Shown piece by piece: positions 10,432-18,405 of a stretch of DNA of 64,000 bases; within the stretch, counting starts at the first letter, position 1, and the number at the start of each line of letters is the position of its first letter. Source of the stretch: JAICMB01 sp963802915 (GTDB lineage: Bacteria; Acidobacteriota; Terriglobia; Bryobacterales; Bryobacteraceae); NCBI GenBank assembly GCA_963802915.1, contig CAWDKQ010000024.1, positions 62,001 to 126,000 of the forward strand, read 5' to 3'. The notes beneath the pieces were generated by a model, which saw nothing but the letters and a program-made list of their open reading frames with translations, ran no database searches and was not told where the DNA came from. A program made the translations under genes and the position numbers.

Positions 10432-11225
10432 ATTCTCTTCAGCTTCACACCGCCGTTGGTGGTAGATACGTGAATCAGCGCGCCGCCGGAACCAACGTTG
10501 AAATCCAGGTTCCGCGGCCTCAGATTGCCGTGCATCGTGATCGGGAAATCCGATGCAATTCCGCCATTCACGGTCTCTGTCTGAATGTGCGCCGAGTAAG
10601 TCTCCGGCATCGCTATCGTCACGCCGCCGTTGCTGGTGCTCACCTCGAGTTGGCGGCCTTCCCAGCTGCTGCCTGCCAGTTCGACATTGACGCCGCCGTT
10701 CACGGTCTTTCCGCTCACGTCACCCGCGACGCGTTTCAAGTTGATGCCGCCGTTATTGGCTTCAAATTCAAGTTGGCCCCGGACATCCGAAATCGAAATA
10801 CCGCCGTTGAATGCTTTGAGGTTGAGATCGGTGGTCTGCGGAACGAAAATTTCGTAGCTTACGGTCCACCAGGAGTTCTCACCCCCATCGGGACCGGTCG
10901 CGCGGATCTGTCCGCCTGACGACTCCACCTGAACTTGCCCGGCCAATAAACTTGCCTGACTGTCGGTGTCCGCGTGCGTTTCCACTTTCGCTCGCACCAG
11001 GACGTCGTTTCTCAGCCAGCCCTTTATGCTTGCGCCGCCATTGCGGCCCGCATCCAGCACGAGCCGTCCAGGTCCCGCAAACGACTGCTCCCGAATCTGG
11101 CAGAATCGCGCTCGGTCCGAACCGCGATCGCCATTGTCGCAAGTCATCTGCTTGCCGCGGTTATCCCGCATCTGCGCCTGGGCCGAACACGCCAGCGCTA
11201 GAACGATGACAAATCCAGTCCTCAT
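10428..11225 (-). CDS. Exported DUF4097-like beta-repeat protein
   Basis: 265 aa with a clear signal peptide (MRTGFVIVLALACSAQAQ). The mature part is made of repeated short strands built around N-G-G-[VI] turns (NGGISIS, NNGGINLK, VNGGVNVE, SNGGVTIA, TNGGVKLK), a pattern typical of DUF4097/adhesin-like beta-solenoid domains. Catalytic residues are not apparent. Function is unknown; such proteins are commonly secreted or surface-associated. It is convergent with the CoA-transferase gene, sharing 4 bases, and stands alone on its strand. Confidence 0.72.
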   Translation of the reverse strand: MRTGFVIVLALACSAQAQMRDNRGKQMTCDNGDRGSDRARFCQIREQSFAGPGRLVLDAGRNGGASIKGWLRNDVLVRAKVETHADTDSQASLLAGQVQVESSGGQIRATGPDGGENSWWTVSYEIFVPQTTDLNLKAFNGGISISDVRGQLEFEANNGGINLKRVAGDVSGKTVNGGVNVELAGSSWEGRQLEVSTSNGGVTIAMPETYSAHIQTETVNGGIASDFPITMHGNLRPRNLDFNVGSGGALIHVSTTNGGVKLKRI

Positions 11226-11279
11226 GAACGATCCTCCCGTCCCTGGGTAGACGAAAGAATCAGAGTTCGGTTGGTTCTT

Positions 11280-12056
11280 TTATCTGACTATTCCGACCGC
11301 TGGACTGCTTGCTGTCGCATACAGTTTCTTGGGCATACGTCCCGCGAGATAGGCATAACGGCCCGCCTGAACCGCCATTTTCATGGCGATCGCCATCTGC
11401 TCGGAGTCTTCCGCCGCCGCAATGGCAGTGTTCATGAGCAAACCGTCAAATCCCAGTTCCATAGCGACAGCCGCGTCGGACGCCGTTCCCACCCCGGCAT
11501 CCACGATGAGAGGGACTTCCGTGATCATCTCGCGCAGAATACGCAAATTGGTCAGATTCTGGATTCCTAGCCCCGAACCGATCGGAGCCGCCAGCGGCAT
11601 CACCGCCGCGGCGCCGGCTTCGATCAGTTTGCGTGCATTCACCAGGTCGTCGTTGGTGTAAGGAAGGACGACAAAGCCTTCCTTCGCCAGAACTCGAGTA
11701 GCTTCCAGCAATCCTTGATTATCTGGAAATAACGTTTTTTCGTCCCCGATTACCTCGAGTTTTACCCAGTTCGATAACCCGACTTCACGGGCCAGTCGCG
11801 CGGTGCGGATTGCTTCGTCAGCGGTGTAGCAACCGGCTGTATTCGGCAAGATAAAAACTTTTGATCTGTCGATGAAATCGATCAATGATTCCTTCGACCG
11901 ATCCGTGAGGTTGACTCGACGGACGGCGACCGTCACAACCTCCGCTCCCGAGGCGGCATGGCATCGCGCCATCTCCTGAAAACTCCGGTACTTACCCGTC
12001 CCAACCAACAGCCGGGACGAGAAGCTTCGATCGGCAATTCGCAATACGTCGAGCAT
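11280..12056 (-). CDS. thiG: Thiazole synthase
   Basis: 258 aa from the ATG at 12056. It makes the thiamin thiazole phosphate from deoxyxylulose 5-phosphate, dehydroglycine and ThiS thiocarboxylate. The TIM barrel shows SRLLVGTGKY at the N-terminus, the catalytic lysine motif VKLEVIGD, PYTNDDLV, PLAAPIGSGLGIQN and the phosphate loop VDAGVGTASDAA. A longer reading exists from a TTG at 12161 but adds 35 residues that do not match the family, so the internal ATG is chosen. No thiS, thiH/thiO, thiE or thiC is adjacent. No TPP-riboswitch motif was found upstream. Confidence 0.93.
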   Translation of the reverse strand: MLDVLRIADRSFSSRLLVGTGKYRSFQEMARCHAASGAEVVTVAVRRVNLTDRSKESLIDFIDRSKVFILPNTAGCYTADEAIRTARLAREVGLSNWVKLEVIGDEKTLFPDNQGLLEATRVLAKEGFVVLPYTNDDLVNARKLIEAGAAAVMPLAAPIGSGLGIQNLTNLRILREMITEVPLIVDAGVGTASDAAVAMELGFDGLLMNTAIAAAEDSEQMAIAMKMAVQAGRYAYLAGRMPKKLYATASSPAVGIVR

Positions 12057-12222
12057 GCCTACATTGTACGGCTCTCCCGATTGCGGCGCACCGTTCCCGC
12101 ACCAACGATCAAGATCCGCCAGCCGTAACTCAGATGTCAACGTTTTTTGTTGGATTGGCAACTGAAAGAGTTTACACTAACTTCGAATAGGTAGTACTTT
12201 CAGTTCGCTTCGGGAGAAAAAG

Positions 12223-12420
12223 ATGGACCACGTGTGTTCGAGAGTAGCGCTAGCTGCGCCTACTCTTTTGCATCGCTGTTTTTACGCCTTCGGCGCTACA
12301 TTGCCGAACGCGACAATCACTCTGACAAATAACTCCGGTTTTCAACGTTCTGTTATGACGGGCGAAACCTTTGACTTCACCCAGAGCCCTTGGGAAGGAG
12401 AACACCTATGCGCAGAGTAA
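12223..12420 (+). pseudogene. Possible remnant of a carboxypeptidase-regulatory domain ahead of the TonB receptor gene
   Basis: This short open frame encodes a segment, GATLPNATITLTNNSGFQRS (about 12292-12351), that resembles the start of the CarboxypepD_reg domain of acidobacterial TonB receptors, where a DPSGAVIPxxxVTL pattern is usual. The same motif occurs in the intact receptor that follows (DPSGAVIPQVKVTL). The flanking residues do not fit a protein. It reads as a degenerate partial copy, or a chance match in a leader. The rest of the gap 12057-12407 shows a TTTACA element at 12171 but no clear paired -10 box. Confidence 0.3.
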
Positions 12421-15400
12421 ACCAGTGTTTTTCCATCGCGGCATTGTTTCTCTGTGCCGCCGCGTTGTATGCACAATCCGATAATGGCTCGATTGTGGGT
12501 TTTGTAAAGGATCCCTCAGGGGCCGTGATACCGCAAGTCAAAGTCACGCTCAAGAATGAGGCCACCGGCGTTGAAAGCAAGGCTTCCACTAACGAGTCCG
12601 GCTATTATGTCGTGACGAGCCTTCAGCCGGGGCTTTACAGCATGACGACGGAAGCTGCCGGCTTTAAGAAATACGAGAGCCTGCATAATAAGCTGGATCC
12701 GAACGCGACGCTCTCTGTCGATGCGTCGCTTACAGTTGGTTCCGCGGCCGAGGTAGTGGAAGTCACGGCTTCGGCGCAAGCGCTGCAAACCGAATCTGCC
12801 GCCGTCGATAAACTCGTGACGCGCACCCAGATTGACGGCCTCGAATTAAACGGCCGCGATCCGCTCTTCCTCGCATCGCTGCAGCCCGGCATGCGGAGTG
12901 GAACCACGCTCGGAGATTTCACTTTTAGTCTGACCAGCGGCGGTTATGCCGTCAACGGCGCCCGCTCGCAGGATACGACCATTACTTTTGACGGAGCTCC
13001 CGCCGTTCGAACGCGCGCGAATGGGACCAGCATCGGCGTCGCCGACGTGGACTCCACCGAGGAAGTGCAGATCATGACCGCCGACTACGCCGCCGAATAC
13101 GGACGCGCCGCGGGCGGCCAGATCCGTATCGTCACCAAAGGCGGCAGCAGCCAATTTCATGCCGCGGCCTACGAGTATTTCCGCAACTCCGCTCTGAACG
13201 CCAATACCTGGTCGCGCAACCAAAGCGTCACCACGGACTTCCCGTCGCCGTTCCGCTACAACCAGTTCGGATTCAATGTCGGCGGTCCGGTGATCATTCC
13301 CCACGTGATTCCCAAAGGCAAGATGTTCTTCTACGTGGGTCAGGAGTGGGCGCGCTATCGTAATGCTCAGACCCAGACGCAGGAAGTTCCCAGTCTCCTG
13401 ATGCGAGAGGGGAATTTCAGCGAGCTTCTCGGGAAAAACATCTATTACAGCAAGCCCCAGACCATCTTCGATCCTGCTACCTGCCCTTCCATCGGTGCAT
13501 CCACCTGCGCGGCTTTTCCCGGGAACATTATCCCGGCGTCGCGTCTGAGTCCCAATGGAATTGCGATTTTGAACATGTATCCTACGCCTACTCCCGGGTA
13601 CTTGAGCGGCAACCAGAACTGGATCGCCGCGGCCTCGCAGCCGGAGAACCAGCGCAAGGAAACCATCAATTCCGACATGTTGCCGAGCGACAAAGACCGG
13701 ATTAGTTTCCGCCGAACCGCTCTTGCTTATTTTGAAGTCGACCCCTTCGATCAGGGTACGAATCTGACCCCGAAGGAATTCAATCGGCCCAATCAGGCTG
13801 GATCGCTGACCTGGACCCACACATTCGGTCCGACCTTGCTCAACGAAGCTCGTGTCACAGTCAGTCTTGACGACGTCTACATTCCAGTAATCACCAGCGC
13901 GCCTGGTTTCGACCGATCAGCTTTAGGGATCGATTACAACTACATTTTCCCGCAGGGGAAAGACCTTCCCGGAAAAGTTCCGTCGATCAACTTGCCCAAC
14001 ATGTACAGCTTTTCCGCCGGGCCCTATCCGTCACACTCCACAGGCCCGATCTACACGGCTTCCGACAGCCTGACAAAGATCTGGCAGAATCACACGTTCA
14101 AGACCGGATTCTACTTCGAACGCTCCGGTGAAAACGACGGCGACCAGATCAACGTAAGCAGTGTGCCGGGCGGCAGCAACAATCAAAACGGTACATTCAC
14201 CTTCACCGATGGCCGAAACGGTTTGGGCGCTACATCCAGCGTCGGCGTAGCCAACCTCGCTCTCGGCCTCGCCGACAGCTACACGGAAATCGGCCCCCGC
14301 GCCTACACCATCTACCGCGGATTCCTCTATGAGTGGTTCGCGCAGGATTCCTGGAAAGTGAACCAGAAACTGACCCTCAACTACGGCGTGCGGCAGACCA
14401 TCAACATCCCTTACAAAGCCTTATGGGGCAACCAGGTCTTTTTCGATCCCGCGCTCTATACGGCTTCCGCGGCTCCTCAAATCGATCACAAGACTGGGAA
14501 CGTGATCATCGGTACCGGCAATGCTTATGACGGCATGGTGATTCCCGGGTCGTCCTGGCCTGGCGACGCTTGCGGACACGGAGTCACCGCGGCCTGCGGA
14601 ACCAACTACAACGGTCTGTTCCACAATTATCCTGACTACTACGCCAACATCACCGCGCAGTTTCAACCCCGCGTCGGCCTGGCGTACTCAGTTGACGATA
14701 AGACTGTCATCCGTAGCGGCATCGGCCGTTACCTGACCCGCATGGGCCTGTGGGATAACATTTTCCCGGGAGCCAATTCACCCTTCCAGCCCTTCGTGAC
14801 GGTCTCCAACGTGTCGGTGGACAATCCAGCCGCGTCTCTCGGCAGTACTGAGCAGGCGGCGATCACGGTGACGACCATCGCGCGCAACATCAAACCGCCG
14901 GCCGCATGGAACTGGAACTTCACCGTACAACGGCAACTCCCCTGGAAGTCGATTGTGGAAATTGCCTACATCGGACACCGCGGCCTGAACTTGCCTGAAG
15001 TGTTCGACATCAACCAGCCCCAGGCCGGCGCCCTCCTCTCAAACCCCGGTGTCAACGTGAACGCGCTTCGTCCCTACCAGGGCTTTGCGGCGATTCAGAT
15101 GGAAAAATCCGTGGCGACCTCCATGTACCACGGACTCCAGGCCAGCTGGAACCGGCGTTTCGCTAACGGCTTCAGTTTCGGATTTTCCTACACGCTGTCC
15201 AAGAGTAACGACAACAGTACCAATTACCGCGACATCGTTCCCGATACGTATAACACTTCGAACCTCTGGGGACCCTCGGAGTTCGATACGCGGCACGTGG
15301 TGGTGTTCAACTACATCTACACGCTTCCGTTCTTTAAAGACCAGAGCACACTCTCCGGCAAGCTCCTGGGCGGATGGCAGATTAGCGGCGTGAACCAATA

Positions 15401-15881
15401 CCAGACCGGTACGCCTTGCGGCGTAGGCACCAACAACGACTATGCCAGCGTCGGCGAAGTCGGTAGCTTCGGGTGCGGTTCGGAAGGACAGTACTGGAAC
15501 ATGAACGGCACTCCGACTATCCTTGGCCAGTTTGCGGGCGGCGCGGGCGCGGCCAGTCCGAACCAGTATTTCGCAATCACGAATTCCAGCGGCCAGCCTA
15601 TCTTCACACAGCCGGCAGCCGGTACTTTCGTGCTTCAGAAGGGTGTTCGCGATTCCATCTATCAGCCCGGATTCCAGGATTGGAATCTTGGGTTGTATAA
15701 GAAGTTCGCGATCACAGAAAAGCAATACGTGGAATTCCGCGCCGAAGCGTTCGACGTCAACAACCATCCGAACTGGAGCGGTGTTGCCAGCTTCACTCCG
15801 ACCGCGTCGACGTTCGGAAAAGTCACCAGCAAGACGGGCCTGGCTCGCAATTTGCAACTCTCGCTTCGTTACGCTTTCTAG
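12408..15881 (+). CDS. TonB-dependent receptor with N-terminal carboxypeptidase-regulatory domain (Oar-like)
   Basis: 1157 aa outer-membrane transporter. The ATG at 12408 follows AAGGAG (12395-12400); the signal peptide runs to ALYAQ near residue 23. A carboxypeptidase-regulatory beta-sandwich (about 28-110) precedes the plug domain (about 120-235, with VNGARSQDTTITFDGAP and IRIVTKGGSSQFHAAAYEY). The rest is a large beta-barrel rich in Tyr/Asn/Gly ending in LSLRYAF with the terminal Phe typical of outer-membrane barrels. The substrate is unknown; relatives in Acidobacteria are expanded families thought to import oligosaccharides or peptides. It is a single-gene unit closed by a terminator. 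Confidence 0.93.
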   Translation: MRRVNQCFSIAALFLCAAALYAQSDNGSIVGFVKDPSGAVIPQVKVTLKNEATGVESKASTNESGYYVVTSLQPGLYSMTTEAAGFKKYESLHNKLDPNATLSVDASLTVGSAAEVVEVTASAQALQTESAAVDKLVTRTQIDGLELNGRDPLFLASLQPGMRSGTTLGDFTFSLTSGGYAVNGARSQDTTITFDGAPAVRTRANGTSIGVADVDSTEEVQIMTADYAAEYGRAAGGQIRIVTKGGSSQFHAAAYEYFRNSALNANTWSRNQSVTTDFPSPFRYNQFGFNVGGPVIIPHVIPKGKMFFYVGQEWARYRNAQTQTQEVPSLLMREGNFSELLGKNIYYSKPQTIFDPATCPSIGASTCAAFPGNIIPASRLSPNGIAILNMYPTPTPGYLSGNQNWIAAASQPENQRKETINSDMLPSDKDRISFRRTALAYFEVDPFDQGTNLTPKEFNRPNQAGSLTWTHTFGPTLLNEARVTVSLDDVYIPVITSAPGFDRSALGIDYNYIFPQGKDLPGKVPSINLPNMYSFSAGPYPSHSTGPIYTASDSLTKIWQNHTFKTGFYFERSGENDGDQINVSSVPGGSNNQNGTFTFTDGRNGLGATSSVGVANLALGLADSYTEIGPRAYTIYRGFLYEWFAQDSWKVNQKLTLNYGVRQTINIPYKALWGNQVFFDPALYTASAAPQIDHKTGNVIIGTGNAYDGMVIPGSSWPGDACGHGVTAACGTNYNGLFHNYPDYYANITAQFQPRVGLAYSVDDKTVIRSGIGRYLTRMGLWDNIFPGANSPFQPFVTVSNVSVDNPAASLGSTEQAAITVTTIARNIKPPAAWNWNFTVQRQLPWKSIVEIAYIGHRGLNLPEVFDINQPQAGALLSNPGVNVNALRPYQGFAAIQMEKSVATSMYHGLQASWNRRFANGFSFGFSYTLSKSNDNSTNYRDIVPDTYNTSNLWGPSEFDTRHVVVFNYIYTLPFFKDQSTLSGKLLGGWQISGVNQYQTGTPCGVGTNNDYASVGEVGSFGCGSEGQYWNMNGTPTILGQFAGGAGAASPNQYFAITNSSGQPIFTQPAAGTFVLQKGVRDSIYQPGFQDWNLGLYKKFAITEKQYVEFRAEAFDVNNHPNWSGVASFTPTASTFGKVTSKTGLARNLQLSLRYAF

Positions 15882-15903
15882 CTTTCTCGCTTAGACCTAA
15901 ACA

Positions 15904-15941
15904 AAGGACCCCGGCTGGCAACCGTCAGTCCGGGGTCTTTT
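15904..15941 (+). terminator. Intrinsic terminator of the TonB receptor gene
   Basis: GACCCCGG (15907-15914) pairs with CCGGGGTC (15930-15937) around a 15-base loop. A run of T follows from 15938, and the A-run before the stem extends pairing. It starts 22 bases after the receptor stop. Confidence 0.85.
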
Positions 15942-16017
15942 ATTGCCGCTGGGCATAAGCATAGTTACCGATTGACTTACGCTCCCGCACAAGGGACCAT
16001 GGAGCAAGGACTTCAGG

Positions 16018-16686
16018 GTGGCTCTTCGTATCTTCGCTTTCACCGTATTTTTCCTCTTCCGAATCCTTTGCGCTCAATCGGAACATCCCCTCACTGGCCG
16101 CCACATTGCGCCTGTAATGGGCGCCGCGGGCGCCAGTTGGCTGGACCGATCGGAGCGTGAGCGCGAGGAACAACCGGACAAGGCTCTCGATCTGATGGAG
16201 CTTAAGCCTGGCATGACGGTCGCCGATGTGGGCGCGGGTACCGGGTACATGACCTTGCGAATCGCGAAGCGTGTTGGACCTTCCGGTAAAGTATATGCCA
16301 ACGATATCCAACCCGAAATGCTCGATAAATTGGACGACAACGCTCGCCGCGCGAATCTGAACAACATCGAGACAGTGCTTGGATCCGAGGCTGATCCCAA
16401 ACTTCCGGCCGGCAGGATGGACATGGTGGTGATGGTGGATGTTTATCACGAGTTATCCCGGCCGGAGGAGATGCTTCAGGCAATTCGACGATCGTTGAAA
16501 CCGGACGGGCGTTTAGTGCTGGTGGAGTACAAAAAAGAAGACCCGTCCATTCCAATTCGTCCGGATCATAAGATGAGTCTGTCCGATATAAAGACGGAGG
16601 TTGAAGCCGAAGGCTACAAGCTCGATAAGGTGATCGATACGCTATCGCGCCAGCATATCGTCTTCTTCCGCAAACTGACCATGTAG
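16018..16686 (+). CDS. Class I SAM-dependent methyltransferase with an N-terminal export-like segment
   Basis: 222 aa from a GTG preceded by AAGGA (16006-16010). A Rossmann methyltransferase domain (about 55-200) has motif I VADVGAGTGYMTLRIA, followed by the acidic NDIQPEM and a VMVDVYHEL post-motif. The first about 20 residues (MALRIFAFTVFFLFRILCAQ) look like a signal peptide or a membrane anchor, although SAM is normally cytoplasmic. No lipobox is present. Similar proteins with signal-like starts occur in Acidobacteria. The substrate is unknown. It ends 3 bases from the convergent HDOD gene. Confidence 0.8.
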   Translation: MALRIFAFTVFFLFRILCAQSEHPLTGRHIAPVMGAAGASWLDRSEREREEQPDKALDLMELKPGMTVADVGAGTGYMTLRIAKRVGPSGKVYANDIQPEMLDKLDDNARRANLNNIETVLGSEADPKLPAGRMDMVVMVDVYHELSRPEEMLQAIRRSLKPDGRLVLVEYKKEDPSIPIRPDHKMSLSDIKTEVEAEGYKLDKVIDTLSRQHIVFFRKLTM

Positions 16687-16689
16687 GCG

Positions 16690-17625
16690 CTAGAACATTC
16701 CCCGAATCCCGTTGAATTCCGCCAGGAAGTCCTCAAGGACCTGATCCAAACGCTCGCCCAAACCTAACGCTTCAAGACGTTCCTTCGCTACGTCGATGGG
16801 ACATTCATCGATCTTGTCCGTTGGATAGCCGATAGCATTTACATAAAGGTCTGCCGCGCTGACGACTGTACTCAGTTGGAGGTCGTTATCTTCGAGCGGT
16901 TCATCGTTCGCGGTATGGTGGCGCAGCACGGCCTCGCGGATTTCTTCCGGCAGGTTCCACACGCCCAGCGCATCAGCCGAGAGCTCGGCGTGAGTGAATC
17001 CAAGCACTTCAATTTCACACTCGCAACGCGAGAAGCGTCCGCTCGAGCACAACATCCTGACCTGCTCGTGCTCCTCAGGCAACGCCAGCGCGATCAACAA
17101 ACGGCCGAGGTCGGCAAACAATCCAGCCGCGAACGCCCCTTCGGCATAATCGACCGGCGCGGCCTGCGAGATGGCATCCGCTAGCATCGCGTTCGCAACT
17201 GAATGCAGATTGAACTTCGCCATCGACCAACCGCGCGGCATGCGAACCTGACTCCAGAGGCGTGTGACGGACATGCTCAAAGTGGCATTTCGCAGCTTGT
17301 TGATTCCCAAAAGAGAAACCGCGTGCCGGACGGAGTTGACCGTGGCGCGCCTGCCATAGAGAGCGGAATTAACCAACCGTAGAACATTGCCAGCTAGGAC
17401 GGTGTCTTTTTCGATGATGTCGGCGAGCCGGATGAAAGAGATGTCGTCCCGCGCAAGACTTGCAAGCAAGCGATTCAGAATGGGCGAAAATGGAGGCAGC
17501 TTCCCCAGGCTGTCCAGAGCGCGTGCTCTCAGCTTTCGGCCGTCTACGATCGCAATCACAACACGCTTATCGTCCTCACTTCTTCCTTTATGAGGACTAT
17601 TTGAGCTGGGGTACTTGTTCCGCAC
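16690..17625 (-). CDS. HDOD domain signalling protein
   Basis: 311 aa as read from the GTG at 17625. The HDOD domain spans about 40-250, with the opening LGKLPPFSPILNRLL, the SVRHAVSLLGINKLRN helix block and the C-terminal EEIREAVLRHH. The metal-binding HD pair of true HD-GYP hydrolases is not retained, so it is probably a signalling adaptor. The assigned start leaves only 17 bases to the divergent ABC gene; the first about 30 residues are not family-like and a GTG at 17559 is a plausible alternative. Partner proteins are unknown. Confidence 0.82.
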   Translation of the reverse strand: MRNKYPSSNSPHKGRSEDDKRVVIAIVDGRKLRARALDSLGKLPPFSPILNRLLASLARDDISFIRLADIIEKDTVLAGNVLRLVNSALYGRRATVNSVRHAVSLLGINKLRNATLSMSVTRLWSQVRMPRGWSMAKFNLHSVANAMLADAISQAAPVDYAEGAFAAGLFADLGRLLIALALPEEHEQVRMLCSSGRFSRCECEIEVLGFTHAELSADALGVWNLPEEIREAVLRHHTANDEPLEDNDLQLSTVVSAADLYVNAIGYPTDKIDECPIDVAKERLEALGLGERLDQVLEDFLAEFNGIRGMF

Positions 17626-17642
17626 GGTAGCATGGGTGATGC

Positions 17643-18398
17643 ATGGACGATAGCCCCGCCATTCGCGTCCTTAATCTTCGTAAACTCTATGGGAATAAGG
17701 CTGCCGTCGATGGCCTCGACCTCGAAGTTCCGCGCGGATCGTTTTACGGCTTTCTGGGCCCGAACGGGGCAGGTAAGACGACCACCATTCGGATGCTGAT
17801 GGGCCTCGCACTTCCGACTTCGGGGGAGATCGAGTTGCTGGGTTTACCCATGCCCGAAAAAGCCGTCGAGATCAAACAGCGGATCGGTCTCATGCCCGAC
17901 GAGTCTCTGCTTTTCGACAATCTCACGGGTTCGGAATACCTGGAATTTGTAGGCCGCATGTATGCGCTCGCTCGCCCGGTCGCTCGTGAGCGTGCTCGCG
18001 AGCTGTTGGAGCTTTTCCAACTGGAAAATGCCGGTTCTAAACTCATCGGCGAATACTCCAAGGGCATGCGCAAGCGCGTCGCAATGGCAGCGGCGCTCAT
18101 CCACCGGCCGGAATTGTTCCTAATGGACGAACCATTCGAAGGTGTCGACGCCGTCGGGGCGCGACTAATGAAAGAGCTGCTTCAGGAACAGGTTCGTCAT
18201 GGAGCCACCATCTTCCTGACCTCCCATGTTCTCGAAGTAGTGGAGCGTCTCTGCGACCGCGTGGCGATCATTCATGAAGGCAAGCTGGTCTTGAGCGGAT
18301 CGATGGCGGAGCTTGGTAGCGGCACAGAAACACTCGAAGACACGTTTGTCAGGGTCGTGGGCGCGACCTTAGCGTCGGAATCGCTGGACTGGCTTTAG
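17643..18398 (+). CDS. ABC transporter ATP-binding protein
   Basis: 251 aa. Energises export by the following permease. Walker A GPNGAGKTT (about 39-47), a Q-loop region LMPDESLLFDNLTG, a signature of the form YSKGMRKRVAMAAAL replacing LSGGQ, Walker B LFLMDEPFEGVD with the catalytic Glu, and a switch His in LTSHVLEVVERL. This form is common among EcsA/NatA-type exporters. The permease begins 7 bases after its stop. The cargo is not predictable. Confidence 0.93.
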   Translation: MDDSPAIRVLNLRKLYGNKAAVDGLDLEVPRGSFYGFLGPNGAGKTTTIRMLMGLALPTSGEIELLGLPMPEKAVEIKQRIGLMPDESLLFDNLTGSEYLEFVGRMYALARPVARERARELLELFQLENAGSKLIGEYSKGMRKRVAMAAALIHRPELFLMDEPFEGVDAVGARLMKELLQEQVRHGATIFLTSHVLEVVERLCDRVAIIHEGKLVLSGSMAELGSGTETLEDTFVRVVGATLASESLDWL

Positions 18399-18405
18399 GC
18401 AGCCC

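Noticed and set aside
12057..12161. Longer ThiG from a TTG at 12161
   Set aside because: The extra 35 residues do not match thiazole synthases, whereas the ATG at 12056 gives the normal N-terminus.
12057..12222. TPP riboswitch upstream of thiG
   Set aside because: The conserved CUGAGA and ACCUGAUCUGG-type motifs are not seen on the minus strand.
12846..13820. Leftward open frame inside the TonB receptor gene
   Set aside because: The sense frame has full domain support; the antisense has none.
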